From: Pseudomonas pisciculturae
GTDB taxonomy: Bacteria > Pseudomonadota > Gammaproteobacteria > Pseudomonadales > Pseudomonadaceae
Reading direction: 5' to 3'
Length of the DNA: 64,000 nucleotides
Assembly: GCF_015461805.1 (NCBI RefSeq)
Contig: NZ_JACVZE010000004.1
Span: 372,001-436,000 of the forward strand
In this document: piece by piece, positions 41,703 to 50,422 of the stretch
How the letters are laid out: each line of letters opens with the position of its first letter
Position numbering within the stretch: the stretch's first letter is position 1
Position numbers and translations under genes: made by a program
The notes under the pieces: model-generated
What the model was told of the DNA's origin: nothing
What the model saw: only the letters and a program-made list of their open reading frames with translations
Databases searched by the model: none

Positions 41703-43532
41703 CTCTATCGTCGTTTTGAACAACTGATCGATATCTTCCGCGACGCGCCAAGCGAAGCCCCACCCGATAAAGTCCTGCCCTTCTACCTCTACTACCTGCG
41801 CCAGGTGTGGCCGCATTTTGCCGCCTTGCTGGTGGTGGGCCTGATCGGCGCGCTGATCGAAGTGGCGCTGTTCAGCTACCTGAGCCGCATCATCGACCTG
41901 GCCCAGGGCACGCCGCCGGCCAATTTCTTTCAAGTACACAGCGCCGAGTTGATCTGGATGGCCGTGGTCGCTTTGCTGCTGCGCCCGATCTTCGGCGCCC
42001 TGCATGACCTGCTGGTGCACCAAACCATCAGCCCCGGCATGACCAGCCTGATCCGCTGGCAGAACCACAGCTACGTGCTCAAGCAGAGCCTGAATTTCTT
42101 CCAGAACGACTTCGCCGGGCGTATCGCCCAGCGCATCATGCAAACTGGCAACTCCCTGCGCGACTCCGCCGTGTCGGCAGTGGATGCGATCTGGCACGTG
42201 GCGATCTACGCCATCAGTTCCCTGGTGTTGTTTGCCGAGGCCGACTGGCGCCTGATGATCCCGCTGGTGACGTGGATCATCTGCTACAGCCTGGCCCTGC
42301 GCTACTTCGTGCCTCGGGTCAAAGAGCGCTCGGTGATCTCCTCCGAAGCACGCTCCAAGTTGATGGGTCGCATCGTCGATGGCTACACCAACATCACCAC
42401 CTTGAAGCTGTTCGCCCATACCCAGTCTGAGCAGCAGTACGCCAAGGAGGCGATCATCGAGCAGACCGAAAAAACCCAGCTGGCCAGCCGCGTGGTTACC
42501 AGCATGGACATCGTGATCACCTCCATGAACGGCCTGCTGATCGTCACCACCACCGGCCTGGCGTTGTGGTTGTGGACGCAGTCGATGATTTCCGTGGGCG
42601 CGATCGCGCTGGCTACGGGTTTGGTGATCCGCATCGTGAATATGTCCGGTTGGATCATGTGGGTGGTCAACGGTATTTTCGAAAACATCGGCATGGTGCA
42701 GGACGGCCTGAAAACCATCGCCCAGCCCTTGGCCGTGATCGACCGTGAAAACGCCCCGCGCCTGAACGTACCCCATGGCGAAGTGCGCTTTGAACAGGTG
42801 GATTTTCACTACGGCAAAAAGAGCGGGATCATTGGCGGGCTCAACCTTGAGATCAAGGCCGGCGAGAAAATCGGCCTGATCGGCCCGTCCGGCGCGGGCA
42901 AGTCCACTCTGGTCAACCTGCTGCTGCGCCTGTACGACCTGCAAGGCGGGCGCATCCTGATTGACGGCCAGAACATCGCCGACGTCGCCCAGGAAACCCT
43001 GCGCGAACAGATCGGCATGATCACCCAGGACACTTCCTTGCTGCACCGCTCGATACGCGACAACCTGCTGTACGGCAAACCGGACGCCACCGACGAAGAG
43101 CTCTGGGCCGCCGTGCACAAGGCCCGCGCCGATGAGTTCATCCCACTGCTGTCAGACGCCGAAGGTCGCACCGGGCTGGACGCCCATGTCGGCGAGCGCG
43201 GAGTGAAACTTTCCGGTGGGCAGCGTCAACGTATCGCCATCGCCCGCGTACTGCTAAAAGACGCACCGATTTTGATCATGGACGAAGCCACGTCGGCGTT
43301 GGATTCGGAAGTGGAAGCGGCGATTCAAGAAAGCCTCGAAACCCTGATGCAGGGCAAGACGGTGATTGCGATTGCCCACCGCTTGTCGACGATTGCGCGG
43401 ATGGACCGCCTGGTGGTGCTGGAGAAAGGTCAGATTGCCGAGAGTGGCAGCCATGCCGAGTTGCTGGCTCATGGTGGGTTGTATGCGCGGTTGTGGCAGC
43501 ATCAGACAGGGGGCTTTGTCGGTATCGACTAA
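41700..43532 (+). CDS. ABC exporter, fused permease and ATPase
   Basis: 610 residues. The N-terminal membrane domain has six helices (about 30-330). The ATPase follows with Walker A GPSGAGKST near 395, signature LSGGQRQR near 503, and Walker B ILIMDEATSALDSE near 523, plus the switch His in IAHRLSTIA. This is an MsbA/multidrug-type half transporter that works as a homodimer, exporting lipid or drug-like compounds. I place the start at ATG 41700 (MLYRRFEQLIDIF); an upstream in-frame TTG would add a basic peptide overlapping the hairpin leader. Confidence 0.9.
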   Translation: MLYRRFEQLIDIFRDAPSEAPPDKVLPFYLYYLRQVWPHFAALLVVGLIGALIEVALFSYLSRIIDLAQGTPPANFFQVHSAELIWMAVVALLLRPIFGALHDLLVHQTISPGMTSLIRWQNHSYVLKQSLNFFQNDFAGRIAQRIMQTGNSLRDSAVSAVDAIWHVAIYAISSLVLFAEADWRLMIPLVTWIICYSLALRYFVPRVKERSVISSEARSKLMGRIVDGYTNITTLKLFAHTQSEQQYAKEAIIEQTEKTQLASRVVTSMDIVITSMNGLLIVTTTGLALWLWTQSMISVGAIALATGLVIRIVNMSGWIMWVVNGIFENIGMVQDGLKTIAQPLAVIDRENAPRLNVPHGEVRFEQVDFHYGKKSGIIGGLNLEIKAGEKIGLIGPSGAGKSTLVNLLLRLYDLQGGRILIDGQNIADVAQETLREQIGMITQDTSLLHRSIRDNLLYGKPDATDEELWAAVHKARADEFIPLLSDAEGRTGLDAHVGERGVKLSGGQRQRIAIARVLLKDAPILIMDEATSALDSEVEAAIQESLETLMQGKTVIAIAHRLSTIARMDRLVVLEKGQIAESGSHAELLAHGGLYARLWQHQTGGFVGID

Positions 43533-43561
43533 TAATTTTCAGTTCGTACACGGTTCAAAAT

Positions 43562-43649
43562 GTGGGAGGGGGCTTGCCCCCGATAGCGGTGGGTCAGTCA
43601 ATAGATACAGCGACTGACACTCCGCCATCGGGGGCAAGCCCCCTCCCAC
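43562..43649. repeat. REPIN, GGGGGCTTGC type
   Basis: GTGGGAGGGGGCTTGCCCCC to GGGGGCAAGCCCCCTCCCAC, 88 bases. It lies 29 bases after the ABC transporter stop. The rest of the spacer to aqpZ (43650-43814) shows no gene. Confidence 0.9.
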
Positions 43650-43814
43650 ATTTGGTCGCATTTCAACACAGCGTATTGCAACACCCTGCGGGCCTGGATT
43701 TGTACCACAACCGTGCTGTACTCAGTGCAGTGCCCAGACGGGCGCTGTAGTAAATCTGCAGGGAGCATCACTGATTTACTGAGTCGGTAGAGCGATCTAT
43801 CAAGGACGGGCTTC

Positions 43815-44516
43815 ATGTCTTTGTTCAAGCGTTCAGTCACAGAGGGGTTAGGTACGTTTTGGCTGGTGTTGGGCGGTTGCGGGAGTGCGGTGTTGGCCGC
43901 AGCGTTCCCCGCAGTCGGGATCGGGTTGTTGGGTGTGGCCCTGGCATTCGGGCTCACGGTGCTGACCATGGCGGTTGCCATCGGGCCTATCAGCGGTTGT
44001 CACCTCAACCCGGCGGTATCGGTGGGGCTGGTCGTGGGCGGAAGGTTTCCGGCCAGGGAGTTGCCGGCCTACATCGTCTCCCAAGTCATCGGCGCCACCG
44101 TCGCCGCGACGCTGTTGTACTTCATAGCCAGCGGCAAACCGGGGTTCGAACTGGCGTCAGGCCTGGCGTCAAATGGTTACGGCGAGCATTCGCCGGGCGG
44201 TTATTCGTTGGCAGCGGGTTTTGTATGTGAGCTGGTGATGACCGCGATGTTTGTGGTGATCATCCTCGGCGCCACCGACCACCGCGCCCCGAAGGGGCTT
44301 GCGCCCATCGCCATTGGCCTGGCGCTGACGTTGATCCACCTGATCTCCATCCCCGTCACCAATACCTCGGTCAACCCGGCCCGCAGTACAGGCCCGGCCT
44401 TGATCGTCGGCGGGTGGGCGATCCAGCAGTTGTGGATGTTCTGGCTCGCGCCGATCCTGGGTGCGGTGATCGGCGGTGTCATCTATCGATGGCTGGGCAA
44501 GGAGCCGCCGGGCTGA
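43815..44516 (+). CDS. aqpZ: Aquaporin Z
   Basis: 233 residues with six helices and the two NPA boxes, HLNPAVS near residue 63 and [11 protein letters not shown] near 187. The selectivity-filter Arg follows the second NPA, and the narrow-pore context [14 protein letters not shown] matches water-selective AqpZ rather than GlpF. The protein lets water cross the inner membrane. AAGGAC precedes the ATG. A strong terminator follows, and the convergent brnA gene ends three bases after it. Confidence 0.95.
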   Translation: MSLFKRSVTEGLGTFWLVLGGCGSAVLAAAFPAVGIGLLGVALAFGLTVLTMAVAIGPISGCHLNPAVSVGLVVGGRFPARELPAYIVSQVIGATVAATLLYFIASGKPGFELASGLASNGYGEHSPGGYSLAAGFVCELVMTAMFVVIILGATDHRAPKGLAPIAIGLALTLIHLISIPVTNTSVNPARSTGPALIVGGWAIQQLWMFWLAPILGAVIGGVIYRWLGKEPPG

Positions 44517-44524
44517 GGCAATGT

Positions 44525-44570
44525 GGGATCAGCCCTGCCGAAAAAACAGGGCCGATCCCTTTGATTTTTT
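44525..44570 (+). terminator. Terminator of aqpZ
   Basis: GGGATCAGCCCTG pairs with CAGGGCCGATCCC (one mismatch), followed by TTTGATTTTTT. Confidence 0.88.
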
Positions 44571-44572
44571 AC

Positions 44573-44821
44573 TCAGCCTTGATGCGCCTGCATGTACTGA
44601 CGCAGTAGCTGATTAATCCGCGTCTGATAGCCAGTGCCTTGACCTTTGAACCATTCCAGCACATCAGCATCGAGTCGAATCGTGACTGCTTGTTTTACCG
44701 GAACACGTAACTCGGCTCGTCGAAAAAATTCGGCATCCAGCTCGGGAATATCGCTGGTATCGACTTCTTCGTCATTCATTTTGGCCAAGCGCTCCCAATC
44801 AGTTTTCGATGTTTGCGTCAT
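44573..44821 (-). CDS. brnA: Antitoxin BrnA
   Basis: 82 residues. The C-terminal half is a ribbon-helix-helix DNA-binding domain of the BrnA/DUF4415 type (VKQAVTIRLDADVLEWFKGQGTGYQTRINQLLRQYM). The N-terminal half with DEEVDTSDIPELDAEFF is the acidic part that would wrap the toxin. BrnA neutralises BrnT and represses the operon. Its ATG lies 23 bases inside brnT, so translation is coupled. Confidence 0.93.
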   Translation of the reverse strand: MTQTSKTDWERLAKMNDEEVDTSDIPELDAEFFRRAELRVPVKQAVTIRLDADVLEWFKGQGTGYQTRINQLLRQYMQAHQG

Positions 44822-45077
44822 AGTATTTGGCCTCCTTCTTGGTTGCTTTTCGGGCAGAAATGATACGAATCACATCACCCCTGCGTTCGGTGTACACGAC
44901 CACACCCATTAACAATTTTATCCAGCCAATACCGATCCAACGCTCTTCTCCATATTCTGCTCGATCATCGCGTAAGGCCAGCATTGGATGCCGAAAAATA
45001 TCCGGCACGTCGCTAAAATCGATGCCGTGCTTGGCAATGTTGGCTTTATTTTTGGATTCATCCCACTCAAAAACCAT
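44799..45077 (-). CDS. brnT: Toxin BrnT (ribonuclease)
   Basis: 92 residues of the BrnT/RelE-like fold: MVFEWDESKNKANIAKHGIDFSDV at the start is the family hallmark, then DDRAEYGEERWIGIGWI, and RIISARKATKKEAKYYD with the basic catalytic residues. BrnT is an RNA-cleaving toxin that slows translation under stress. The toxin gene comes first, as is usual for brnTA. A perfect inverted repeat lies five bases before its ATG. The cassette looks AT-richer than its surroundings, as mobile toxin-antitoxin loci often do. Confidence 0.93.
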   Translation of the reverse strand: MVFEWDESKNKANIAKHGIDFSDVPDIFRHPMLALRDDRAEYGEERWIGIGWIKLLMGVVVYTERRGDVIRIISARKATKKEAKYYDANIEN

Positions 45078-45082
45078 GGCAC

Positions 45083-45112
45083 ATCCTGTATGTACTTTTG
45101 TACATACAGGAT
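45083..45112. promoter_or_regulatory. Perfect 13+13 bp inverted repeat, brnTA operator
   Basis: ATCCTGTATGTAC and GTACATACAGGAT are exact reverse complements around TTTT. On the transcribed strand the last arm supplies AGGA, eight bases before the brnT ATG, so the site overlaps the ribosome-binding site. It is the expected binding place for BrnA or BrnTA. Confidence 0.8.
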
Positions 45113-45154
45113 AGTGATTTGATCCTTTCTTGAAAGCGTCGCCAGACCAGCGGT

Positions 45155-46279
45155 TCAGCCTTGCCGATAAGGCAACGCCGCCCGCGCCTCTTCGGCATAC
45201 GCCACAATCCCCACCCGTTCACGCTCCAAAAAGTCCTCCACGGCACTCTTCAACCCCGGATGACGCAGGTAGTGCCATGACCGCGTAATCACCGGCTCGA
45301 ACCCACGAATCAGCTTGTGCTCACCCTGGGCACCGGCGTCGAAACGTTGCAAGCCGTGTGCAATGGCGTAGTCCATGCCCTGGTAGAAACATGTTTCGAA
45401 ATGCAGGCGATCGAACTCGGCCAGGCAGCCCCAGTAACGACCGTAGAAGCTGTCGCCGCCGATCAGGCTGAAGGCCATGGCCACCGGCCGTGTGCCTTGC
45501 TTGGCCAGCACCACACGAATGGCCTCGGGCATGCGTTCGGCCAGCAAGCTGAAAAACGTGCGGGTCAGATAAGGCGTTTGGCGGCGCACCGCATAGGTGT
45601 TGGCGTAGCAGGCATAGACAAAATCCCACTGCGCCTCGCTCAGTTCATGACCGTACAGCCACTCAAAGTCGATGCCCTGCCCCGCCACTTGCTCGCGCTC
45701 CTTGCGCATCTGCTTACGCTTGCGTGAGCTGAGAGCGTCGAGAAAATCCTGGAAGTCGCGATAGCCCCGGTTCTGCCAGTGAAACTGACAGCCCAGACGT
45801 TGCAGCCAGCCCGGTTGTTGCGCGATGGCATCATCGGCCAGGCCATCGGTGAAGTTGATATGAGCGCTGGAGAGCCCTTCTATTTCCAAATAGCCCGGTA
45901 GGCTTTTGAGCAGTTCAAAACCGTCTTCGGCATTCGCCGCCAGCAACCGTGGCCCGCTCACAGGGCTAAACGGCACGGCCGTCAGCAGCTTGGGGAAGTA
46001 CTCGATACCCGCCCGCTCACAGGCGTCGGCCCAACCATGGTCGAACACGTACTCGCCATAGGAATGCCACTTGCGATAACTGGGTAACGCCGCCACCAGC
46101 CGCTCGCCCTCCCAGTGCAACAAATGCTCCGGCTGCCAACCCGATTGCGGGCCCAGGCTGGCGCTGTCTTCCAGTGCGCTGAGAAAGGCATGCCGCACAA
46201 ATGGCTGAGCGTCCGGCACCAGTGCATCCCAGGTCTGGGCATCGATTTCGGACAGGCTGTCCAGGCGTTGCAACGGCAT
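45155..46279 (-). CDS. GNAT/FemAB-like protein (DUF482 family)
   Basis: 374 residues. The N-terminal part (FVRHAFLSALEDSASLGPQSGWQPEHLLHW...LPSYRKWHSYGEYVFDHGWADA) and the C-terminal part (MAFSLIGGDSFYGRYWGCLAEFDRLHFETCFYQGMDYAIAHGLQRFDAGAQGEHKLIRGFEP) are the signatures of the DUF482 family, related to Fem-type acyl or aminoacyl transferases. The reaction is unknown. ATG 46279 has GAGG six bases upstream; ATG 46285 is two codons earlier and abuts that site. Confidence 0.88.
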   Translation of the reverse strand: MPLQRLDSLSEIDAQTWDALVPDAQPFVRHAFLSALEDSASLGPQSGWQPEHLLHWEGERLVAALPSYRKWHSYGEYVFDHGWADACERAGIEYFPKLLTAVPFSPVSGPRLLAANAEDGFELLKSLPGYLEIEGLSSAHINFTDGLADDAIAQQPGWLQRLGCQFHWQNRGYRDFQDFLDALSSRKRKQMRKEREQVAGQGIDFEWLYGHELSEAQWDFVYACYANTYAVRRQTPYLTRTFFSLLAERMPEAIRVVLAKQGTRPVAMAFSLIGGDSFYGRYWGCLAEFDRLHFETCFYQGMDYAIAHGLQRFDAGAQGEHKLIRGFEPVITRSWHYLRHPGLKSAVEDFLERERVGIVAYAEEARAALPYRQG

Positions 46280-46397
46280 CGGCATCCTCACTGAATCATG
46301 GCGTGACAGCCTCGCGAGTATCGCCTATCGACGACCCAGACACACCCCCCGAATCGAGGACAAGGCTCTAAACCGATAGTTCCAACCTTAAATAAAT

Positions 46398-46413
46398 TGT
46401 CATCTAGATGACA
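46398..46413. promoter_or_regulatory. Perfect 16-bp palindrome upstream of the porin gene
   Basis: TGTCATCTAGATGACA equals its own reverse complement. It sits in AT-rich sequence 150 bases before the porin ATG and about 120 after the start of the opposite gene. It looks like a dimeric repressor site; no regulator is adjacent. Confidence 0.5.
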
Positions 46414-46562
46414 TCACTTAGCCACTGCTCCGTCATAAACGATCGTGATACTGACGCCTGTTTTTAGAGCGTCTGGTTCTACCAGGCGACTATTTTTCCG
46501 TCCGTCATTGGTCGGTTGTGTCCTGGATGGTTTGCCATCCCTCCTCACTTTCGGAGATTGAT

Positions 46563-47888
46563 ATGCGTCTTGCTTCCACCAAAACTGCGGCGGTCCTGTG
46601 CGGCGGCCTGTTACTGGCCCTGAGTGTTCCGGCCAGCGCTGCAGTCGACGCTAAATTGCTCGACATGCTCAAGGCCAACGGCCAGATCACCGCGGCGCAG
46701 TACACTGAACTGCAAACCGAATTGGCCAATGATCAGAAAGAAAAGCAGATCGCACGGCAAGCTCAACAAGAGACCAACGAGCAGATCGCGGCCACCGCGA
46801 AGAAAACCAACGACCTGAGCGTCTTCGACCAGAAGCTGGCCTGGGCGGCCAAGACTCAGTTCAAGGGTGACGTGCGCATGCGTCATGAGACGATCAAGAT
46901 CGGAGGCGAAAACGGCCTGGTCACCGGCCGTGACAAGGATCGCGAACGTATCCGTGCCCGCCTCGGCGCCTACACCGAGATCAACCCACAGGTGGACACC
47001 GGTATCCGTATCGCCACCGGTAGCAGTGCCGATGCCCGCTCTACCAACCAGGACCTGGACGGTGCCTTCGAGAAGAAATCGATCTGGCTGGACCTCGGCT
47101 ACATCGACTACCACCCGGACCAGATCAAGAACCTGCACATCATCGGCGGCAAGATGCTGCAACCGTGGGTCAGCATGGGCGACGTGATCTGGGATAGCGA
47201 CATCAACCCAGAAGGCCTGGCCGTTACCTACAAATACCCACTGGGTAGCAGCGCCGAACTGTTCGGCAGCCTGGGTAACTACAACCTCAAGGACAACGTG
47301 GACGGCGACGGCGTGCAATATCGCCATGACCTGCGCATGACCGCCGGCCAGTTGGGTACCCGCTTCACGCTGACCGACAACCTGAAACTGACCCTGGGCG
47401 GCAGCGTCTACGCCTTCCAGAACGATGACGAAAAGCGCGCCACCGACGTCGCGACTCCGCTGGCAATCAACGGCAACACCCCCAACGGCCAGTTCCGTCT
47501 GTATGAAGGCTTCGGTCAAGCCGATATCGGTGGCCTGGCAGTACCGCTGTCGTTCTACGGCCAGTACGTGAAAAACAACGACGCCATCACCGATGCGGAC
47601 ACCGCCTGGTTGCTGGGTGCCAAGTCCAAAGTGTTTGGCTTCAACCTGGACTACAACTACCGCGAAGTTGAGAAAAACGCCGTGGTGGGTGCCTTTACCG
47701 ACTCTGACTTCGGCGGCGGCTACACCGGCTCCCGTGGTCACAAGTTCAAGGTTGGCTATGACATCGACAAGAACTTCTCGGTCGGTGCCACCTACTTCCT
47801 GGCCAAGACCGACACCTACAGCCGTACCCGCCTGAACGACAGCGCCAAGGCCAACACCTTCCAGCTGGATGCCGAAGCGAAGTTCTGA
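46563..47888 (+). CDS. Putative porin with periplasmic coiled-coil N-terminus
   Basis: 441 residues. A signal peptide (MRLASTKTAAVLCGGLLLALSVPASA) is followed by a helical segment (LLDMLKANGQITAAQYTELQTELANDQKEKQIARQAQQ, about 30-75) that probably trimerises or binds the cell wall, then a beta barrel ending NTFQLDAEAKF. This matches the putative_porin family (PF16930), abundant in pseudomonads. TCGGAG is eight bases before the ATG. A GC-rich stem follows the stop. Substrate unknown. Confidence 0.88.
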   Translation: MRLASTKTAAVLCGGLLLALSVPASAAVDAKLLDMLKANGQITAAQYTELQTELANDQKEKQIARQAQQETNEQIAATAKKTNDLSVFDQKLAWAAKTQFKGDVRMRHETIKIGGENGLVTGRDKDRERIRARLGAYTEINPQVDTGIRIATGSSADARSTNQDLDGAFEKKSIWLDLGYIDYHPDQIKNLHIIGGKMLQPWVSMGDVIWDSDINPEGLAVTYKYPLGSSAELFGSLGNYNLKDNVDGDGVQYRHDLRMTAGQLGTRFTLTDNLKLTLGGSVYAFQNDDEKRATDVATPLAINGNTPNGQFRLYEGFGQADIGGLAVPLSFYGQYVKNNDAITDADTAWLLGAKSKVFGFNLDYNYREVEKNAVVGAFTDSDFGGGYTGSRGHKFKVGYDIDKNFSVGATYFLAKTDTYSRTRLNDSAKANTFQLDAEAKF

Positions 47889-47904
47889 TTGTAAATGTGA
47901 TAAG

Positions 47905-47927
47905 CCTTGGGCCAGGACGGCCCAAGG
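47905..47927 (+). terminator. Stem-loop after the porin gene
   Basis: CCTTGGGCC pairs perfectly with GGCCCAAGG over AGGAC. It lacks a T tract, so it may be a weak terminator or a 3' mRNA stabiliser. Confidence 0.5.
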
Positions 47928-47995
47928 TGGTTGCAACAGTCTTGCGTGGCTGGATCGGTCCCCATCATCCGTTCGATCCCGCCACGCAGGCCTGC

Positions 47996-48241
47996 TTACT
48001 CCCCGCCTTTCTGATCCTTGAGCCGCTCATCAGCCAACCGCTGGGCCAAGGCATCCGCCCCCTCCACCGGCTCGTCCGGCAGTAATTTCAGCGTGGCCTG
48101 CATCAGGCGCATCTGGCGAATAAACCGTCGGCAGTTCGGGCAAAACATCAAGTGATGACGCACCAGCAGACGTTCGCGAAAGGTCAGTTGCCCATCGAGA
48201 AAGTCACTGGACCGCGCGACTTGTTCTTTACAGGTCAACAT
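47996..48241 (-). CDS. Zinc-finger anti-sigma factor
   Basis: 81 residues. MLTCKEQVARSSDFLDGQLTF and RLLVRHHLMFCPNCRRFIRQM give the zf-HC2 pattern: Cys4, then His with CxxC. This is the cytosolic anti-sigma domain; no membrane helix is visible, so it would act as a soluble zinc anti-sigma, as ChrR or RsrA do. Its ATG overlaps the sigma-factor stop by seven bases, a strong sign that it is the partner of that sigma factor. Confidence 0.88.
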   Translation of the reverse strand: MLTCKEQVARSSDFLDGQLTFRERLLVRHHLMFCPNCRRFIRQMRLMQATLKLLPDEPVEGADALAQRLADERLKDQKGGE

Positions 48242-48849
48242 TCGCCCGTTTCCTCAAAATGCTCCACCGTGGCGAAGACTTTAAGCCGTGCTCGATGCAA
48301 CAGCACACGGACATTGGAGAGTGAAAGTGTCAGCAGATTACAGATCTCCTCCAACTCCAGCCCCTGGCGTTCACGCAGTACCAGCACGCTGCTTTGCAAC
48401 TGCGACAGGCTCAACAACGTGTGTTCCAGGCAGTTACGCAGCTCATCCTCGGTCAGCAGGGCTTCAGGGGTGTCTTGATGCCAGGCATACGGGGCGACGG
48501 CCCAATGGCCATCATCGGGGGTAAAGCGATCATCGCCGATGGTGCCGTGGGGTGAAGGCAGATCATCGAGCAGCACTTCGCGACGGTTCTGTTTGTAGCG
48601 GCCTTTGGCGGCGTTGGCGGTGATGGTCAGCAGCCAGGTCTTGAGGCTCGATCGCCCTTCGAACTTGGCAAGGTTACGTACCACCGACAGCCAGGCGTCT
48701 TGCACGATTTCATCGGCGTGACGCTGGCCGACGATGGCATAGGCCACGGCGCGCATGGCGCTTTGGTAGGTGGTGACTAGCTCCTTGTAAGCGCGCTGTT
48801 CACCCTTGAGCAGGCGTTCAAGCAAGTGCGCGTCGTCAGCTGCTGCCAT
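48235..48849 (-). CDS. ECF RNA polymerase sigma factor
   Basis: 204 residues. Region 2 is AYKELVTTYQSAMRAVAYAIVGQRHADEIVQDAWLSVVRNLAKFEG; region 4 is LSQLQSSVLVLRERQGLELEEICNLLTLSLSNVRVLLHRARLKV. The linker is long (about residues 85-130). In P. aeruginosa the matching pair is PA3285 (sigma) beside PA3286 (KAS III-like), as here. The signal and regulon are not evident from this window. The zinc anti-sigma gene overlaps its end. Confidence 0.93.
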   Translation of the reverse strand: MAAADDAHLLERLLKGEQRAYKELVTTYQSAMRAVAYAIVGQRHADEIVQDAWLSVVRNLAKFEGRSSLKTWLLTITANAAKGRYKQNRREVLLDDLPSPHGTIGDDRFTPDDGHWAVAPYAWHQDTPEALLTEDELRNCLEHTLLSLSQLQSSVLVLRERQGLELEEICNLLTLSLSNVRVLLHRARLKVFATVEHFEETGEC

Positions 48850-48897
48850 TGTCTACCTCAATGTCAAAGTGCAAACCCAATCAATGCGGCGACCTGA

Positions 48898-48912
48898 CAA
48901 GCCAGCTCCCAC
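48898..48912. repeat. Half REP (GAGCTGGCTTG type)
   Basis: CAAGCCAGCTCCCAC is one arm of the REP subtype seen at 13767. No partner arm is present; it lies in the 87-base spacer between the KAS III gene and the sigma-factor gene. Confidence 0.6.
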
Positions 48913-48936
48913 ATTTGACCGCGCAAGACCTAACGA

Positions 48937-50058
48937 TCAGCGCTTGCGCAGGATCACGCTGCCGATCGAATAACCCGCGCCGAACGAACTGAGTACGGCC
49001 ACGGAGCCCTTGGGCAGATCATCCTGGTATTTGTGAAACGCAATCACCGAACCCGCCGAGCTGGTGTTGGCGTAGGTATCGAGGATCACCGGCGCTTCTT
49101 CCACTGTCGCCTCGCGGCCCAGCAGTTTCTTCACGATAAGGTGGTTCATGCTCAGGTTGGCCTGGTGCAGCCAGAAGCGTTTCACATCGGCCACATTCAG
49201 CTGGTTTTCCGCCAGGTGCACGCCGATCAGCTCGGCCACCATCGGGCACACGTCGCGGAAGACTTTGCGGCCTTCCTGCACAAACAGTTTGTCGGGGGCG
49301 CCGATGCCTTCTTCTGCCGTGCGGTTAAGGAAGCCGAAGTTGTTACGGATGTTGTTGGAGAACTTGGTCAGCAGCTTGGTGCTCACCACGTCGAACTGAT
49401 GCTCGGAGGTCGCAAGATCAGCGCGTTCCAGGATCACAGCCGTGGCCGCATCGCCAAAGATAAAGTGGCTGTCGCGGTCACGAAAGTTCAGGTGGCCGGT
49501 GCAGACTTCCGGGTTGACCATCAGGATCGCCCGGGCCTGGCCCAGTTGGATGCTGTTGGCGGCGTTCTGGATGCCGAAGGTGGCAGAAGAGCAGGCCACG
49601 TTCATGTCAAAGCCAAACCCTTCGATGCCCAGGGCTTCCTGGACTTCGATGGCGATGGCCGGGTAAGCGCGTTGCAGGTTGGAGCAGGCAACGATCACGC
49701 CGTCGATGTCGGCGGCGGTCTTGCCGGCGCGTTGCAGGGCTTGCTCGGCGGCACCGATGGCCATTTGACAAAGCACCGACCACTCGTCGTTGCTGCGCTC
49801 AGGCAGGCGCGGGGCCATGCGCTGCGGGTCGAGGATGCCGTCCTTGTCCATCACGAAACGGCTCTTGATGCCCGAGGCTTTTTCGATGAAGGCTGCGCTG
49901 GATTCGGTCAGCGCCTGTACATCGCCGCGCTCGATGGCAGCGGCGTTGTCAGTGTTGAATTGCTGGACGTAGGCATTGAAAGATTGCACCAGCTCTTCGT
50001 TGGAAATGCTGTTGGCCGGGGTGTACAGGCCGGTGCCGCTGATCACGACGTTATGCAC
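48937..50058 (-). CDS. Beta-ketoacyl-ACP synthase III-like protein (PA3286-like)
   Basis: 373 residues of the thiolase fold. The KAS III catalytic triad is complete: Cys156 in NVACSSATFG, His298 in FWLHQANLSMN, Asn331 in TYANTSSAGS. The C-terminal LSSFGAGYSIGSVILRKR is normal. GTG 50058 is the start, with AGAGGAA upstream; it matches the family N-terminus xHNVVISGTGLYTP. The P. aeruginosa homologue PA3286 is reported to condense octanoyl-CoA from beta-oxidation with malonyl-ACP. Upstream of the ECF sigma gene on the same strand, it may be in the same regulon. Confidence 0.92.
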   Translation of the reverse strand: MHNVVISGTGLYTPANSISNEELVQSFNAYVQQFNTDNAAAIERGDVQALTESSAAFIEKASGIKSRFVMDKDGILDPQRMAPRLPERSNDEWSVLCQMAIGAAEQALQRAGKTAADIDGVIVACSNLQRAYPAIAIEVQEALGIEGFGFDMNVACSSATFGIQNAANSIQLGQARAILMVNPEVCTGHLNFRDRDSHFIFGDAATAVILERADLATSEHQFDVVSTKLLTKFSNNIRNNFGFLNRTAEEGIGAPDKLFVQEGRKVFRDVCPMVAELIGVHLAENQLNVADVKRFWLHQANLSMNHLIVKKLLGREATVEEAPVILDTYANTSSAGSVIAFHKYQDDLPKGSVAVLSSFGAGYSIGSVILRKR

Positions 50059-50299
50059 GGTCGTTCCTCTAAATCTGTCAGGCAGGGAGTATTGGTACCT
50101 TCGTACCAAACTGTAAGTAGTCCGATTCCGCCCGGCGGACATCAAACTGGCATCGCTTTATTCCATCGCGCCGTGGCTGCAACCGCAGGCCTGTAACGAC
50201 GATCCCGGCATTTATAGGCGCGAAGTTTGCCACAAACCTCGCAATTTGGCGCTATATCCCAGATAAGTGCCTTGTTCTCACGTACACCTAGGGACAACT

Positions 50300-50386
50300 G
50301 TGGGAGGGGGCTTGCCCCCGATTGCGGTATATCAGTTACAAACTTACTGACTGACCCACCGCAATCGGGGGCAAGCCCCCTCCCAC
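50300..50386. repeat. REPIN, GGGGGCTTGC type
   Basis: GTGGGAGGGGGCTTGCCCCC to GGGGGCAAGCCCCCTCCCAC, 87 bases, just downstream of hrpA. Confidence 0.9.
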
Positions 50387-50422
50387 ATTTGATCTACTGC
50401 AACCTGGAAATCCCGAACAGGG

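Noticed and set aside
43760..43800. tRNA-like fragment (GTCGGTAGAGCG) before aqpZ
   Set aside because: No cloverleaf arms can be completed around it.
1421..50386. Repeated palindromes as a CRISPR array
   Set aside because: Elements are spread kilobases apart, self-complementary and REP-type; no direct-repeat/spacer ladder and no cas genes.
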